A stretch of DNA of 64,000 nt from RYN-230 sp963770535. Its GTDB lineage: Bacteria; Actinomycetota; Actinomycetes; Streptosporangiales; Streptosporangiaceae. The notes below the pieces were generated by a model. It searched no databases, was not told the origin of the DNA, and was given only the letters and a program-made list of their open reading frames with translations. A program made the translations under genes and the position numbers. Positions 41,692 to 50,321 of the stretch are shown piece by piece. How positions within the stretch are numbered: the first letter of the stretch is position 1; the number at the start of each line of letters is the position of its first letter. The DNA lies in NCBI GenBank assembly GCA_963770535.1, contig CAVYPZ010000004.1, positions 930,001-994,000 of the forward strand, written 5' to 3'.

Positions 41692-42969
41692 TCAGAAGAT
41701 GGTCGGGCACCAGGGCGCGGGATCCCAGGACATCGCGGCCGACAGTGCCGCGAGCGCGCCGCCGCGCACCTCCGTGGCCAGCCCGGCCCGGGCCAGGGTC
41801 CCGAGCGAGGTCCCGCCGAGATACACCGCGCCCAGCGTGGCCGCAGGCAGGATGACATCCGGATCCGCCGGGGACCGCTCGCATCCGGCCGTGCCGGGCC
41901 CCGGGGTGATCCCGGGTCCCGCCAGCACCGGCCCGGACCCGCGCAGCCTCCAGCGGCCCGCGTTCCACGGGCACATCTCGTCGGTGACCTCGATGACCAT
42001 GTTGACCGGGGCCGCGTACCGCCGCGCGGCCAGGGCCGCCGGCACGTCGATGATCCTCACCCACAGCCCGTCGCTGACCTGCGGACGTGCCCGGCGGGGG
42101 TCAGCCAGCAGGTGCAGCAGCGGGTCGTCCGCCGGCCGCAGCCGGGCCGTCACCTCGCTGACCAGGTCGCGGCTGAGCAGGTCCGCCCACAGTGCGGCGG
42201 TGGCCTCGGGATCGGCCGCGACCAGTTCCCGGATGTCGAGCGCGGCATCCGGGAGGAACGAGTCCTCGTCCCACCGGCCCCGGCCGGTGTACAGGGCATA
42301 GCCGCGGGGGCCCGTGTCGTCCTCGGCGAGCACGCAGCGCAGCGGTGAGGACCCGGCCCGGCCCTCGTCCGGATCGTCCACGATGCGGTTCCACCAGGAT
42401 TCGTTCCTGATAAAGAAGCCCGGCTGGGCGGGCAGCAGCGTGTCGTAGACCTTGGCCAGCTCGGCCAGCGCCGCGGCCGGCTCGGCGATCCGCAGGCGCA
42501 GCCCGGGGTCCGCCGGAGCCTGGGAGCTGAGCAGGCCCTCGCTGTGCCGGACGGTGAGGCTGGCATGCCACGAGGCCCGGCCGTACCCGAACCGGCCGTA
42601 GATCCGCGCGTCGGAGGCCCAGAGCACCGCGATGGGCTCGCCCCGCTCGTGGATGTCGTCGATCTGCCGCCGCATCAGGCTGGTGAGGATGCCGCGCCGG
42701 CGGTGCGAGGGCATGACCGCGATCCAGGTCACCCCGGCGGCCGGCACCAGCGCGCCCGGGACGGTCATCCGGAAGCTCCACGCGCCGGCGCTGGCGACCG
42801 GGGTCGCGCCGTCGAAAGCCGCCAGCGTGCGGTCGAGCTCGAGGCGCTCCAGCATCTCGGCGCGGTGCCGCTGGGACGGCGGGCCGTCGTGGAACGCGTG
42901 CTCGTTCGTGCGGTGGAAGGCGTCGAACTCGCTCTCTTCCACGGCCCTGATCGGGAAGTCAGCTGCCAT
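41692..42969 (-). CDS. Eis-like GNAT N-acetyltransferase
   Basis: Enhanced-intracellular-survival (Eis) family acetyltransferase of 425 residues with two GNAT folds and a C-terminal sterol-carrier-like domain. The acetyl-CoA loop is WIAVMPSHRRRGILTSLMRR, followed by VLWASDARIYGRFGYG. The protein ends PWCPTIF; in Eis the C-terminal carboxylate acts as catalytic base, so the exact end matters and is intact. Known members acetylate aminoglycosides and protein lysines; the substrate here is unknown. ATG at 42969. Divergent from the SpoIIE phosphatase gene. Confidence 0.93.
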   Translation of the reverse strand: MAADFPIRAVEESEFDAFHRTNEHAFHDGPPSQRHRAEMLERLELDRTLAAFDGATPVASAGAWSFRMTVPGALVPAAGVTWIAVMPSHRRRGILTSLMRRQIDDIHERGEPIAVLWASDARIYGRFGYGRASWHASLTVRHSEGLLSSQAPADPGLRLRIAEPAAALAELAKVYDTLLPAQPGFFIRNESWWNRIVDDPDEGRAGSSPLRCVLAEDDTGPRGYALYTGRGRWDEDSFLPDAALDIRELVAADPEATAALWADLLSRDLVSEVTARLRPADDPLLHLLADPRRARPQVSDGLWVRIIDVPAALAARRYAAPVNMVIEVTDEMCPWNAGRWRLRGSGPVLAGPGITPGPGTAGCERSPADPDVILPAATLGAVYLGGTSLGTLARAGLATEVRGGALAALSAAMSWDPAPWCPTIF

Positions 42970-43058
42970 GCCGCATTCCTACCTGGTCCGGGCGCCGGTG
43001 CGCCAATCAGTTTGGGAGCGTGCCAGAGCGATGAGGGTGCGGATACAGTTCGCCCATC

Positions 43059-44159
43059 ATGCTTTCCCGGCCACTCGCCCGTTCTGGCCGGCTTGCCCGC
43101 TCGATGGGAGCGGGGGTGGCCGGCCAGATCCGGCGTCAGTTCATCACCAGGAACCGCCGGATGGCGTTCGTGCTGACCGTCGCCACCCTGGCCATCGGGC
43201 TGGCCGCGGTGCACCTGTCGGAGTGGTGGTTCTCGCCGGGACTGATGATCCTGCCCGTGCTGGCGGGCGGGCTGCTGCTGTGGCCCCGGGCCCTGCGGAT
43301 CCTGTTCGGCCTGGTCGCGCTCATGCTGGCCTACGACGCCTTCCATGAGCGGGCCGGGGCCGGCATCATTGCGACGGTCGCGGTCACCGCGCTGTTCGCG
43401 GACGCGCTGGCGCGGGCCCGGTGGAAACTCGGTGTCCAGGGCATGCGCGGGGACCGGATGCTTATCGAGCTCCGGGACCGGATCCGGGCCCAGGCCAGGC
43501 TGCCTGCGCTGCCCGCCGGCTGGCAGTCCGCCGCCGTGCTCCGGCCAGCGGGGGGCTCGTCGTTCGGCGGCGACTTCCTGGTCTCGGCGTGTGACGGGAA
43601 GACCCTGGAGGTCGCGCTCGTCGACGTGTCCGGCAAGGGCGTGGACGCCGGGACCCGGGCGCTGCTGCTCTCCGGGGCGTTCGGCGGCCTTCTCGGGTCG
43701 GTGCCCCGTGAGGAGTTCCTCGGCGCGTGCAACTCCTACCTGCGCCGCGGGCCGGCCGTCGAGGGGTTCGTCACCGCGGTGCACCTGTCGCTCGACCTGG
43801 CCACCGGCGAGTACATGCTGGCCTCGGCCGGGCATCCGCCGCCTGCCCACTTCGACGCGGGCAGCGGTACCTGGAAGGTGACCCAGGCCCGCGGCATCGT
43901 GCTGGGCGTGGTCCCGGATCCGCGGGCCACGCCGGTGCACGGCGCGCTGCGGTCCGGGGACGCGCTGATGCTGTACACCGACGGGCTGGTCGAGGCGCCG
44001 GGCCTGGACATCGACGCCGGCACGGACCGGCTGCTGGGCGAGGCCAACCGGCTGGTGGCCGCCGGGTTCCGGAACGCCGCGACCGAGCTGGTCCGGGTGG
44101 TCAAGGCAGGCGGCGGCGGGTCCGACGACTGCGCGCTGGTGCTGATCTGGCGCACCTGA
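43059..44159 (+). CDS. Membrane-anchored SpoIIE/PP2C-type protein phosphatase
   Basis: Ser/Thr phosphatase of 366 residues. Three hydrophobic segments (FVLTVATLAIGLAAVHLSEW, LMILPVLAGGLLLWP, IIATVAVTALFADALA) precede a SpoIIE domain with metal-binding motifs FGGDFLVSACDG, DVSGKGVDAGTRALLLSGAF, ASAGHPPPAHFD, YTDGLVEAPG and SDDCALVLIW. Such enzymes dephosphorylate anti-anti-sigma factors in partner-switching systems; no STAS or anti-sigma gene is adjacent. ATG at 43059. It converges on the conservon operon. Confidence 0.9.
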   Translation: MLSRPLARSGRLARSMGAGVAGQIRRQFITRNRRMAFVLTVATLAIGLAAVHLSEWWFSPGLMILPVLAGGLLLWPRALRILFGLVALMLAYDAFHERAGAGIIATVAVTALFADALARARWKLGVQGMRGDRMLIELRDRIRAQARLPALPAGWQSAAVLRPAGGSSFGGDFLVSACDGKTLEVALVDVSGKGVDAGTRALLLSGAFGGLLGSVPREEFLGACNSYLRRGPAVEGFVTAVHLSLDLATGEYMLASAGHPPPAHFDAGSGTWKVTQARGIVLGVVPDPRATPVHGALRSGDALMLYTDGLVEAPGLDIDAGTDRLLGEANRLVAAGFRNAATELVRVVKAGGGGSDDCALVLIWRT

Positions 44160-44199
44160 GCCAGCCGGCCGGGCCGGGTCGCCACGGGCAGACCGTTAT

Positions 44200-44880
44200 C
44201 TATGGTGCATGCTCGCCGGCCGGGGCGGGCTGCGGGGCGGCAGGCGCCGGGCCGGCCGCGGGCGGCCCGGCGGCGGCGGATGCGTACCCGGGACGGTTGC
44301 GGAGCACCTGGAGGGCGTGCTCGACCAGGGCGATCAGGGCGTCCCGGCTGGACGCCCGCTGCCGGGCGTCACACAGGACCACCGGCACGTGAGGATCCAG
44401 ATCCAGCGCCGACCGGACCGCCTCGGTCTGGTACCGCCGCGCTCCCTCGAAGCAGTTGACCCCGACCACGAACGGGATGCCGCGCTGCTCGAAATAGTCC
44501 ACGGACGGGAAGCAGTCCGCGAGCCGCCGGGTGTCGGCCATGACGATCGCCCCGAGAGCGCCGCGGGCCAGCTCGTCCCACATGAACCAGAACCGTTCCT
44601 GGCCCGGGGTGCCGAACAGGTAGATGACCAGGTTCTCGCGGATCGTGATCCGCCCGAAGTCCAGGGCCACGGTGGTGGTGCTCTTCCGCTCGACCCCGTC
44701 GAGCCGGTCCACCGCGGCGCCCGGCTCGCTCAGCGGTTCCTCGGTCCGCAGGGGCCGGATCTCGGTCAGCGACCCGACCAGGGTGGTCTTGCCGACCCCG
44801 AAGCCGCCCGCGATGAGGATCTTGATGGTGACGGGCATCCGCGCAGGGATGCTGGCCCGGTCAGAGGCGGCGTAGTCCAT
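44200..44880 (-). CDS. cvnD: Conservon GTPase (CvnD-type, ATP/GTP-binding)
   Basis: Small Ras-like GTPase of 226 residues, last gene of the conservon. P-loop GGFGVGKTTLVGSLTE, switch II region FGTPGQERFWFMWDEL, and VGVNCFEGAR in the position of the N/TKxD base-recognition motif. The C-terminal ~25 residues are Ala/Pro-rich. Overlaps the preceding DUF742 gene by 20 bases. In Streptomyces conservons the four proteins form a membrane complex reminiscent of G-protein signalling; role here by family. Confidence 0.92.
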   Translation of the reverse strand: MDYAASDRASIPARMPVTIKILIAGGFGVGKTTLVGSLTEIRPLRTEEPLSEPGAAVDRLDGVERKSTTTVALDFGRITIRENLVIYLFGTPGQERFWFMWDELARGALGAIVMADTRRLADCFPSVDYFEQRGIPFVVGVNCFEGARRYQTEAVRSALDLDPHVPVVLCDARQRASSRDALIALVEHALQVLRNRPGYASAAAGPPAAGPAPAAPQPAPAGEHAP

Positions 44881-45235
44881 CGACGACCTCCTTCAGGACC
44901 TGCACGTCAGGCAGCCGGGCCGGGGGGATGGGATTGTGAATCGCGACGAGGGACCGTTCCCGCAGATCACCCAGCAGGATCCGGACCACCCCCAGGGGCA
45001 GGTCGAGGTCGGCCGCGAGGTCCGCCACCGAGGTGGGCAGCCGGCACAGGCGGAGCACCTCGAGGTGCTCCGGGTCCAGGGACGACGGATCGAGCTGGAT
45101 CCCGCGTACCGCCGTGATGATCGCGATCAGGTCGAGGGTCTCCCCGCTGGGCCGGGTCCGGCCGCGGATCAGCGCGTAGGGCCGGACGACCGGGCCGGCC
45201 TCCTCGTCCAGCCAGTGATCGTCGGGCGACGGCAT
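44861..45235 (-). CDS. cvnC: Conservon DUF742 protein (CvnC-type)
   Basis: DUF742 protein of 124 residues: VVRPYALIRGRTRPSG at the N terminus, then a winged-helix-like part (LCRLPTSVADLAADLDLPLG, then VVRILLGDLRERSLVAIH). Starts at ATG 45235, 7 bases after the roadblock gene stop. In conservons it associates with the GTPase and roadblock proteins. Confidence 0.92.
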   Translation of the reverse strand: MPSPDDHWLDEEAGPVVRPYALIRGRTRPSGETLDLIAIITAVRGIQLDPSSLDPEHLEVLRLCRLPTSVADLAADLDLPLGVVRILLGDLRERSLVAIHNPIPPARLPDVQVLKEVVDGLRRL

Positions 45236-45242
45236 GCCGGGG

Positions 45243-45686
45243 TCAGTCCGTGACCTCCCCGACCGTGCCCGGCCGGGGGTTCACCGACAGGTGCTGGCCT
45301 ACCCGCTTCACCAGGATCGCCATCTCGTAGGCGACCAGGCCGGCGTCCGCGCTGGCGGGACTCAGCACCGCGAGGCAGCTGCCCTCGCCCGCTGAGGTGA
45401 CGAACAGGAAGGCCGTGTCCATCTCCACGATGGTCTGCCGGACGTGACCGCCGCCGAAGTGACGGCCGGCGCCCCGGGCCAGGCTCTGGAAGCCGGAGGC
45501 CACGGCGGCCAGGTGCTCCGCGTCTTCCCGGGTCAGCGCGCTCGAGGCGGCGATGGCCAGGCCGTCCCGGGACAAGATGACCGCCTTGTCCACATCGGGG
45601 ACCCGCACCACCAGGTCATCAAGCAGCCAGTCCAGGTCGGTCACCGAACCGGTGCCCGCGCCGTTGTCCTGCTCTGCCGCGCTCAT
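45243..45686 (-). CDS. cvnB: Conservon roadblock/LC7 protein (CvnB-type)
   Basis: Roadblock/LC7 domain protein of 147 residues: LDWLLDDLVVRVPDVDKAVI, LSRDGLAIAASSAL, EHLAAVASGFQSLARGAGRH and the MDTAFLFVTSAGEGSCLAVL strand. Such domains dimerise and regulate small GTPases. ATG at 45686, 16 bases after the kinase gene stop, fixed order cvnA-B-C-D. Confidence 0.93.
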   Translation of the reverse strand: MSAAEQDNGAGTGSVTDLDWLLDDLVVRVPDVDKAVILSRDGLAIAASSALTREDAEHLAAVASGFQSLARGAGRHFGGGHVRQTIVEMDTAFLFVTSAGEGSCLAVLSPASADAGLVAYEMAILVKRVGQHLSVNPRPGTVGEVTD

Positions 45687-45702
45687 CCGCTCCCCCTTGC
45701 CC

Positions 45703-48364
45703 TCACTCGTCGCCCTGGGGGCCGGCCTCCCCAGCCTCCGGGGGACTGGGCTCCGCCGCTGGCTGGGTGCCGGTCATCGTCTCCGTGGTCTTCTCCGGCG
45801 GGTCGAACAGCGAGCGCCCGCGCTCCCAGCCCCGCTGCATGGCGGTGATCGTGCTCCTCGCCTCTTCCGGTGAGCGCTCGTCCGCGGTCCCCGCCGCCGC
45901 GGCGGAGTCACCGTTCGCGGAGGGGCGCGCGTACAGCGTGTTCTCCCGCAGCTGCGGGGCGAGGCTGGCCTGGCGGACCCGGCGGGGCAGCGATTCCGGG
46001 TCAGCGAACCCGGCGTCGCCATGATCCGGGTCATGGTGCTCAGGGGTGCCCGCATGGACCGGCTCGGCCGCCGGCGGCCAGCTTGCCTCGTCGTCGTAGC
46101 CCTGGAGGCCGGTGAAGCCGTGGCTCCCATTCCCGTTTTCCGCGGCCGGGCCCGCGCCGTTGCCGGGCCACCCATCCAGCGCGCCGCCCACGGTGGCCCG
46201 CGGGCCGTCGTCCGCGGCGTGGGCCGCCCACGGATCGCTCCCGCTGTCGGCCGGCCAGCGCCTGTCTGCGTCGTCCGCCGCAGTCGCAGTCGCAGCCGCG
46301 CCCGTGGTCACCGCGCCCGTGGTCACCGCGCTCGCGGCATGCCGCCCGTCGGCGCCGGCCTCCTCGTCGGTGACGGCCGTGATGCTGCCTGTGTCATCGC
46401 GGGCGGCGTGCCGGCCGGTCAGCTGCACGCCGGTGCCCGGGTCCGTCCCGTCCTGCTGGTAGCTCTCCTCGGAGACGACCAGCGTGTTGGGGATGAGCAC
46501 GATCGCGGTCGTCCCGCCGTAGGGGGAGCCGCGCAGGGAGATCCGGATGTTGTGCTTGCGGGCCAGCTGGCTGGCGACGAACAGGCCGAGCTGGTCGCTG
46601 CCGGACAGGTCGAACGGGGGCGGGTTCTCCAGGAGGTCGTTGAGCTCGGCCCGCCGCTCCTCGCTCAGCCCGAGCCCGCGGTCCTCGATCTCCACCGCGA
46701 ACCCGCGGCCCGACCACATCGCCGCTGATCAGCACGGGAGTGTTCGGCGGGGAGAACACGACGGCGTTCTCCGCGAGTTCCGCGATCATGTGGATGACGT
46801 CCGCGACCGCGGGGCCGTTGATGGCCGCCTTGGTGTTCGCGGTGACCTTGATCCGGGTGTAGTCCTCCACCTCGGCCACGGCCGCCCGGAGCACGTCCAC
46901 GAACGGGACGGGCCGGCGCCAGGCCCGGGCGGGCGCGTCGCCGGACAGGATGATCAGGCTCTCCGCGTGCCGCCGCATGCGCGTGGTGAGGTGGTCGATG
47001 CGGAACAGGTCCTCGAGTTCCTCCGGCTCCCTGGCCCGCCGCTCCATCGCATCGAGCAGGGCGAGCTGGCGGTGCAGCAGCGACTGGCTGCGCCGGGCCA
47101 GGTTCCGGAAGATGTCGCTGATGCCCTGGCGCAGCCGGGCCTGGCCCACGGCGGCTTCCACCGCGGTCTGCTGGACCGCGGCGAAGGCCTGCCGGACCTG
47201 GCCGATCTCGTCCGAGCTGGCGGGCAGCTCGGGAGCCTCGGCGGAGACGTCCACGTCCTCGCCGGCGGCCAGCCGGCTCACCACGTCGGGCAGCCGCTTG
47301 TTGGCCAGCTCCAGCGCCGACTGGCGCAGCTCGGCCAGCTCGCGGATGAGGCCGCGGCCGATCACGAACGACACCAGGATGGACACGATCACCGCGAGCA
47401 GGCCCAGCCCGCCCGCCAGGGCGAGCTCCAGGTAGGTGTCGTCAGAGTTGGTCGAAGCCTGCGCGGTGATCGCGTCCGACGCCTGGGTCCCGGCCTTGGA
47501 CAGGCCCGCAGCCACGCCCGCCGACGGCCGCCTCCCACTGCTGCGGCAGGACGGGCGGGGGGCTGCTGGCGTGCGTGTCCGCCATCAGCTGGTTTTCCAG
47601 CGAGGTCAGGGCGGTGGAGGCCTGCGGGCTGACGGCGCGGAGGTAGTACGCGCGGTACTGAGGCTGCAGGTCAGGCAGGGTCTGGGCGTACAGCGCCCGG
47701 CGGGCCCCGACCAGCTGGGTGAATTGCTGGCGGTCGGCGGCGGGGAAGGACCGCGCAGCCAGGTCGCCTGAGATGATCGCGCTCTCCTGCAGCATCAGGT
47801 CCTCAGAGCGGCCCATCCGGACGAAGGCCACGCGCCTGGGTGACCAGCATTCGCGTCGGTCTGCTCAAGGATTGCCTGGTCGATGACCGCGTAGCCGTCC
47901 GCGACGATGGAGCTGTACTCGGCGAGCGCGCGCGACTTGCTGATGATCTGCGAGTGCACCTGGGCGCGCAGCGCAGGCAGGCCCTTGATGTCCTTGAGCA
48001 GGGTGGCGATGGCCCGCTTCTCGGGCGCGGTCGCGTTGTTCATCGTGTTGGACGAATTGAGCGCGCTGGCCGCGGCCGCGGCTGCGGCGTTGGTCTTGTT
48101 CTGCTGGACCTGGAGCACGGCCAGGTTGGCCCCGGTCGGGCTGGACAGGTAGACGATCGCGAGCGGGCGCTCGGCGTCGAGCTGGCTCAGGAGCGCGCCG
48201 GTCGGCAGGCCGGTGGCGGATTTGATCGTGGTCGCCTGGGAGAGGTTGACCGCTCCCCGGGCGGTGAGGAACGTGGCGAACACGTATAGCCCGATCAGCG
48301 ACAGGACCGGGATGAGGATCAGCAGGAAGATCCGCAGGCGTATGGACCGGAGACGCAACCCCAT
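45703..48364 (-). CDS. cvnA: Conservon sensor histidine kinase-like protein (CvnA-type), three frameshifts
   Basis: Membrane sensor of about 885 residues. TM1 (IFLLILIPVLSLIGLYVFAT), an extracytoplasmic nitrate/nitrite-sensing (NIT) type helical domain, TM2 (GGLGLLAVIVSILVSFVIG), a HAMP-like linker, and an ATPase domain with N-box MIAELAENAVVFSPP and the G-box region EIEDRGLGLS with DQLGLFVASQLARKHNIRIS. The tail of ~200 residues is acidic and variable. Frame changes near 47825, 47515 and 46730 break the reading frame, but each piece continues the family order. ATG at 48364. Signal sensed is unknown. Confidence 0.85.
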
Positions 48365-48851
48365 GGCTCAGGCCTCAAAGTGTGAGAGGAACGGATTGTG
48401 ACCATGTAGCTACGAAGGAGTATCGGAGACCCCCCCGAAGGTCCAGAGCGTAGCAGTCAGTAATCCTCCTTACCGGGAAAATATAGGACCCGTGCATGCT
48501 GAGGGCATTTATCCTTTTTGGGGGTAAACGCAGTGTGCTGGTGAGCCTGATGGGGCGGCGGCCTGCGCCTGATGGGCGGGGACGGCCGGCCTGCGCCTGA
48601 TGGGCGGGGACGGCCGGCCTGCGCGCCAGCGGCGCGGCACCGTGTCCTCGCGTCCTGCGGCCGGCTGGGCCTTGCGTCCTGGGGCCGGCTGGGGGCCTTG
48701 TGTCCTGCGTCCCGCGGCCGGCTGGGGCCTTGTGTCCCGGCGTCCTGGTCCCGCCGGCCCGGGATTAATCCGTTCGGGTTACGCCGGCGGACAGGCTGGG
48801 GGCCGGGCCGCCGGCCCGCTCCGGTGGCCCGGCCCTGGCCCGCGAATATGA

Positions 48852-48869
48852 CATTCACGTCAGTGAATG
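48852..48869. promoter_or_regulatory. 18-base dyad, possible operator of the hopanoid leader region
   Basis: CATTCAC and GTGAATG flank GTCA, giving a perfect 7-base inverted repeat. It lies 43 bases before the 12-codon frame and about 490 bases before hpnC. Could bind a dimeric regulator; none is identified. Confidence 0.45.
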
Positions 48870-48912
48870 AGGGCCAGTCCCGGGCGGGGGCGCAGCAAAG
48901 GAGGTGTCCCCG

Positions 48913-48951
48913 ATGGCGCCGCTACCGTCGCGTAAAGATTGCGTTCGGTAA
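48913..48951 (+). CDS. Possible 12-codon leader peptide with very strong SD
   Basis: AAAGGAGGTG (48897-48906) is complementary over ten bases to the usual 16S 3' end and is followed at 7 bases by ATG. The frame reads MAPLPSRKDCVR and ends with TAA at 48949-48951. It precedes the hopanoid operon by about 400 bases. It may be a translated leader, the remnant of a lost gene, or chance. Confidence 0.3.
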   Translation: MAPLPSRKDCVR

Positions 48952-49360
48952 CCTGCGCCAGGCAAGACGGTGGCCGGTCTCTCCGCGGCCTCACTGATAT
49001 CGCTGAGATGAATCCAATTCGTAACGCATTCGAAACATATGCGGGCCGCCGTGACAATATCGGCAGCGGGCCGCTGACCTGCGGTGATGTGCTCATCGCG
49101 GGCTGGCCGGGGCCAAGACCATAACCCGGGAAACGTGGCCGGACTGCGCGTTGCTAATGGCACACGCAATGTGATGCGCCGCCTTCGGGCCTGGCCCGGG
49201 TGCGTGCCGGTGACGTGGCCGGGCATAATGAGACGGTGCTGTTCAGGTGAAGGCCGCGTTGAACGAGCCGGGCCTCATCGCGACGATCAGCGACACCGGT
49301 GTCAGGTGACGTCCATGTCATTGTTTGCATTTGTATGGCAAGTGTGCGGTGATAGGTGCT

Positions 49361-50317
49361 GTGAGCCAGGGGGTAACACGATTGGGTGAACCGCGCGGCA
49401 CGGCGGTGGTTTCCCCGTCGGCGGAAGCCATCGGGTCTGCTGCGGCTGCCCAGGCACCGGCCGAGAACTTCCCGGTGGCCCTGCGGATGCTGCCGGGCCG
49501 GTACCGGCGGCGCCTGGAAGCCGTCTATGGCTTCGCCCGGGCCGTGGACGACATGGGCGATGAGGCGCCCCCCGGTGAACGGGGCAGACTCCTGGACGAG
49601 CTAGAAGCCGACCTCGGTCGGCTTTACCAGTTCCAGGACCCCTCGCTGCGCGAGACGCCGGGCCGGGCCGGGCCGGCGATGGGCGCTCCGGCGGGCGCCG
49701 CCCCGCAGATCGGCGTGGTCAGGGCGCTGGCCGCAGTGGTCGGGGAGTGCGCCATCCCCCAGGAGCCGTTCGCGGACCTGATCAGGGCTAACCGGCAGGA
49801 CCAGGTGGTCAGCCGTTACCCCGCCTTCAGCGACCTGGTCGATTACTGCCGGCTCTCGGCCAATCCGGTGGGGCGGATCGTCCTGCACGTCTTCGGCGCG
49901 GCCACGCCCGGGCGGATGGTCCTGTCCGACCGGGTCTGCACCGCGCTCCAGCTCGCCGAGCACTGGCAGGACGTCGCGGAGGACTTCCGGGCAGGCCGCA
50001 TCTACCTGCCGGCCGAGGACATGGAACGGTTCGGGGTCGCCGAGAGTGACCTTGCGGCCCCGTCCGCCGGGCCGCGGCTCCGGGCCCTGATGGCGTTCGA
50101 GGTGGGGCGGGCGCGCCAGCTTCTCGACGAAGGCGCCCCCCTGGTGGGGAATTTGCGCGGATATGCCCGGGTTGCCGTGGCGGGTTACGTGGCGGGCGGC
50201 CGGGCCGCCCTGGCCGCGATCACCGGGGCCGGGCATGATGTGCTGCGCGCGACCCACAAGCCGCGCCGCGGCCGGCTGGCCAGGGAGATGCTGAGGGCTT
50301 ATGCAGCCGGGAGGTGA
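49361..50317 (+). CDS. hpnC: Squalene synthesis protein HpnC
   Basis: Trans-isoprenyl diphosphate synthase-fold enzyme; HpnC converts (1R,2R,3R)-presqualene-derived intermediate made by HpnD to hydroxysqualene in the HpnCDE route from farnesyl diphosphate to squalene. Visible: ENFPVALRMLPGRYRRRLEA, first Asp motif YGFARAVDDMGDE, and second motif EHWQDVAEDFRAGRIYLP. GTG at 49361 is the likely start (about 318 residues), but TTG at 49385, 7 bases after AGGGGGT, is also possible. First gene of the operon; hpnD begins 5 bases after its stop. Confidence 0.9.
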   Translation: MSQGVTRLGEPRGTAVVSPSAEAIGSAAAAQAPAENFPVALRMLPGRYRRRLEAVYGFARAVDDMGDEAPPGERGRLLDELEADLGRLYQFQDPSLRETPGRAGPAMGAPAGAAPQIGVVRALAAVVGECAIPQEPFADLIRANRQDQVVSRYPAFSDLVDYCRLSANPVGRIVLHVFGAATPGRMVLSDRVCTALQLAEHWQDVAEDFRAGRIYLPAEDMERFGVAESDLAAPSAGPRLRALMAFEVGRARQLLDEGAPLVGNLRGYARVAVAGYVAGGRAALAAITGAGHDVLRATHKPRRGRLAREMLRAYAAGR

Positions 50318-50321
50318 TGCG

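Larger units (their letters stand above)
48365..49360. other. Divergent intergenic region upstream of cvnA and the hopanoid operon
   Basis: About 1 kb. 48466-48535 is AT-rich and contains, on the minus strand, TATATT (48485-48480) as a possible -10 for cvnA and an AAGGAGG without an evident start. 48560-48760 holds GC-rich tandem repeats (a ~28-base unit twice, then a ~30-base GTCCTGCGGCCGGCTGGG-type unit about four times). Then come the dyad at 48852, a 12-codon frame at 48913, an AT-richer stretch (49000-49045), and possible -10 elements CATAAT (49224-49229) and TGATAG (49350-49355) before hpnC. No protein gene beyond the 12-codon frame is supported. Confidence 0.5.

Noticed and set aside
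44209..45117. Plus-strand frame opposite the conservon GTPase and DUF742 genes
   Set aside because: Antisense shadow of two genes with clear family motifs.
48560..48760. Repeats before the hopanoid operon considered as a CRISPR or protein gene
   Set aside because: Repeats are tandem and degenerate without unique spacers, and no frame shows coherent protein sequence.
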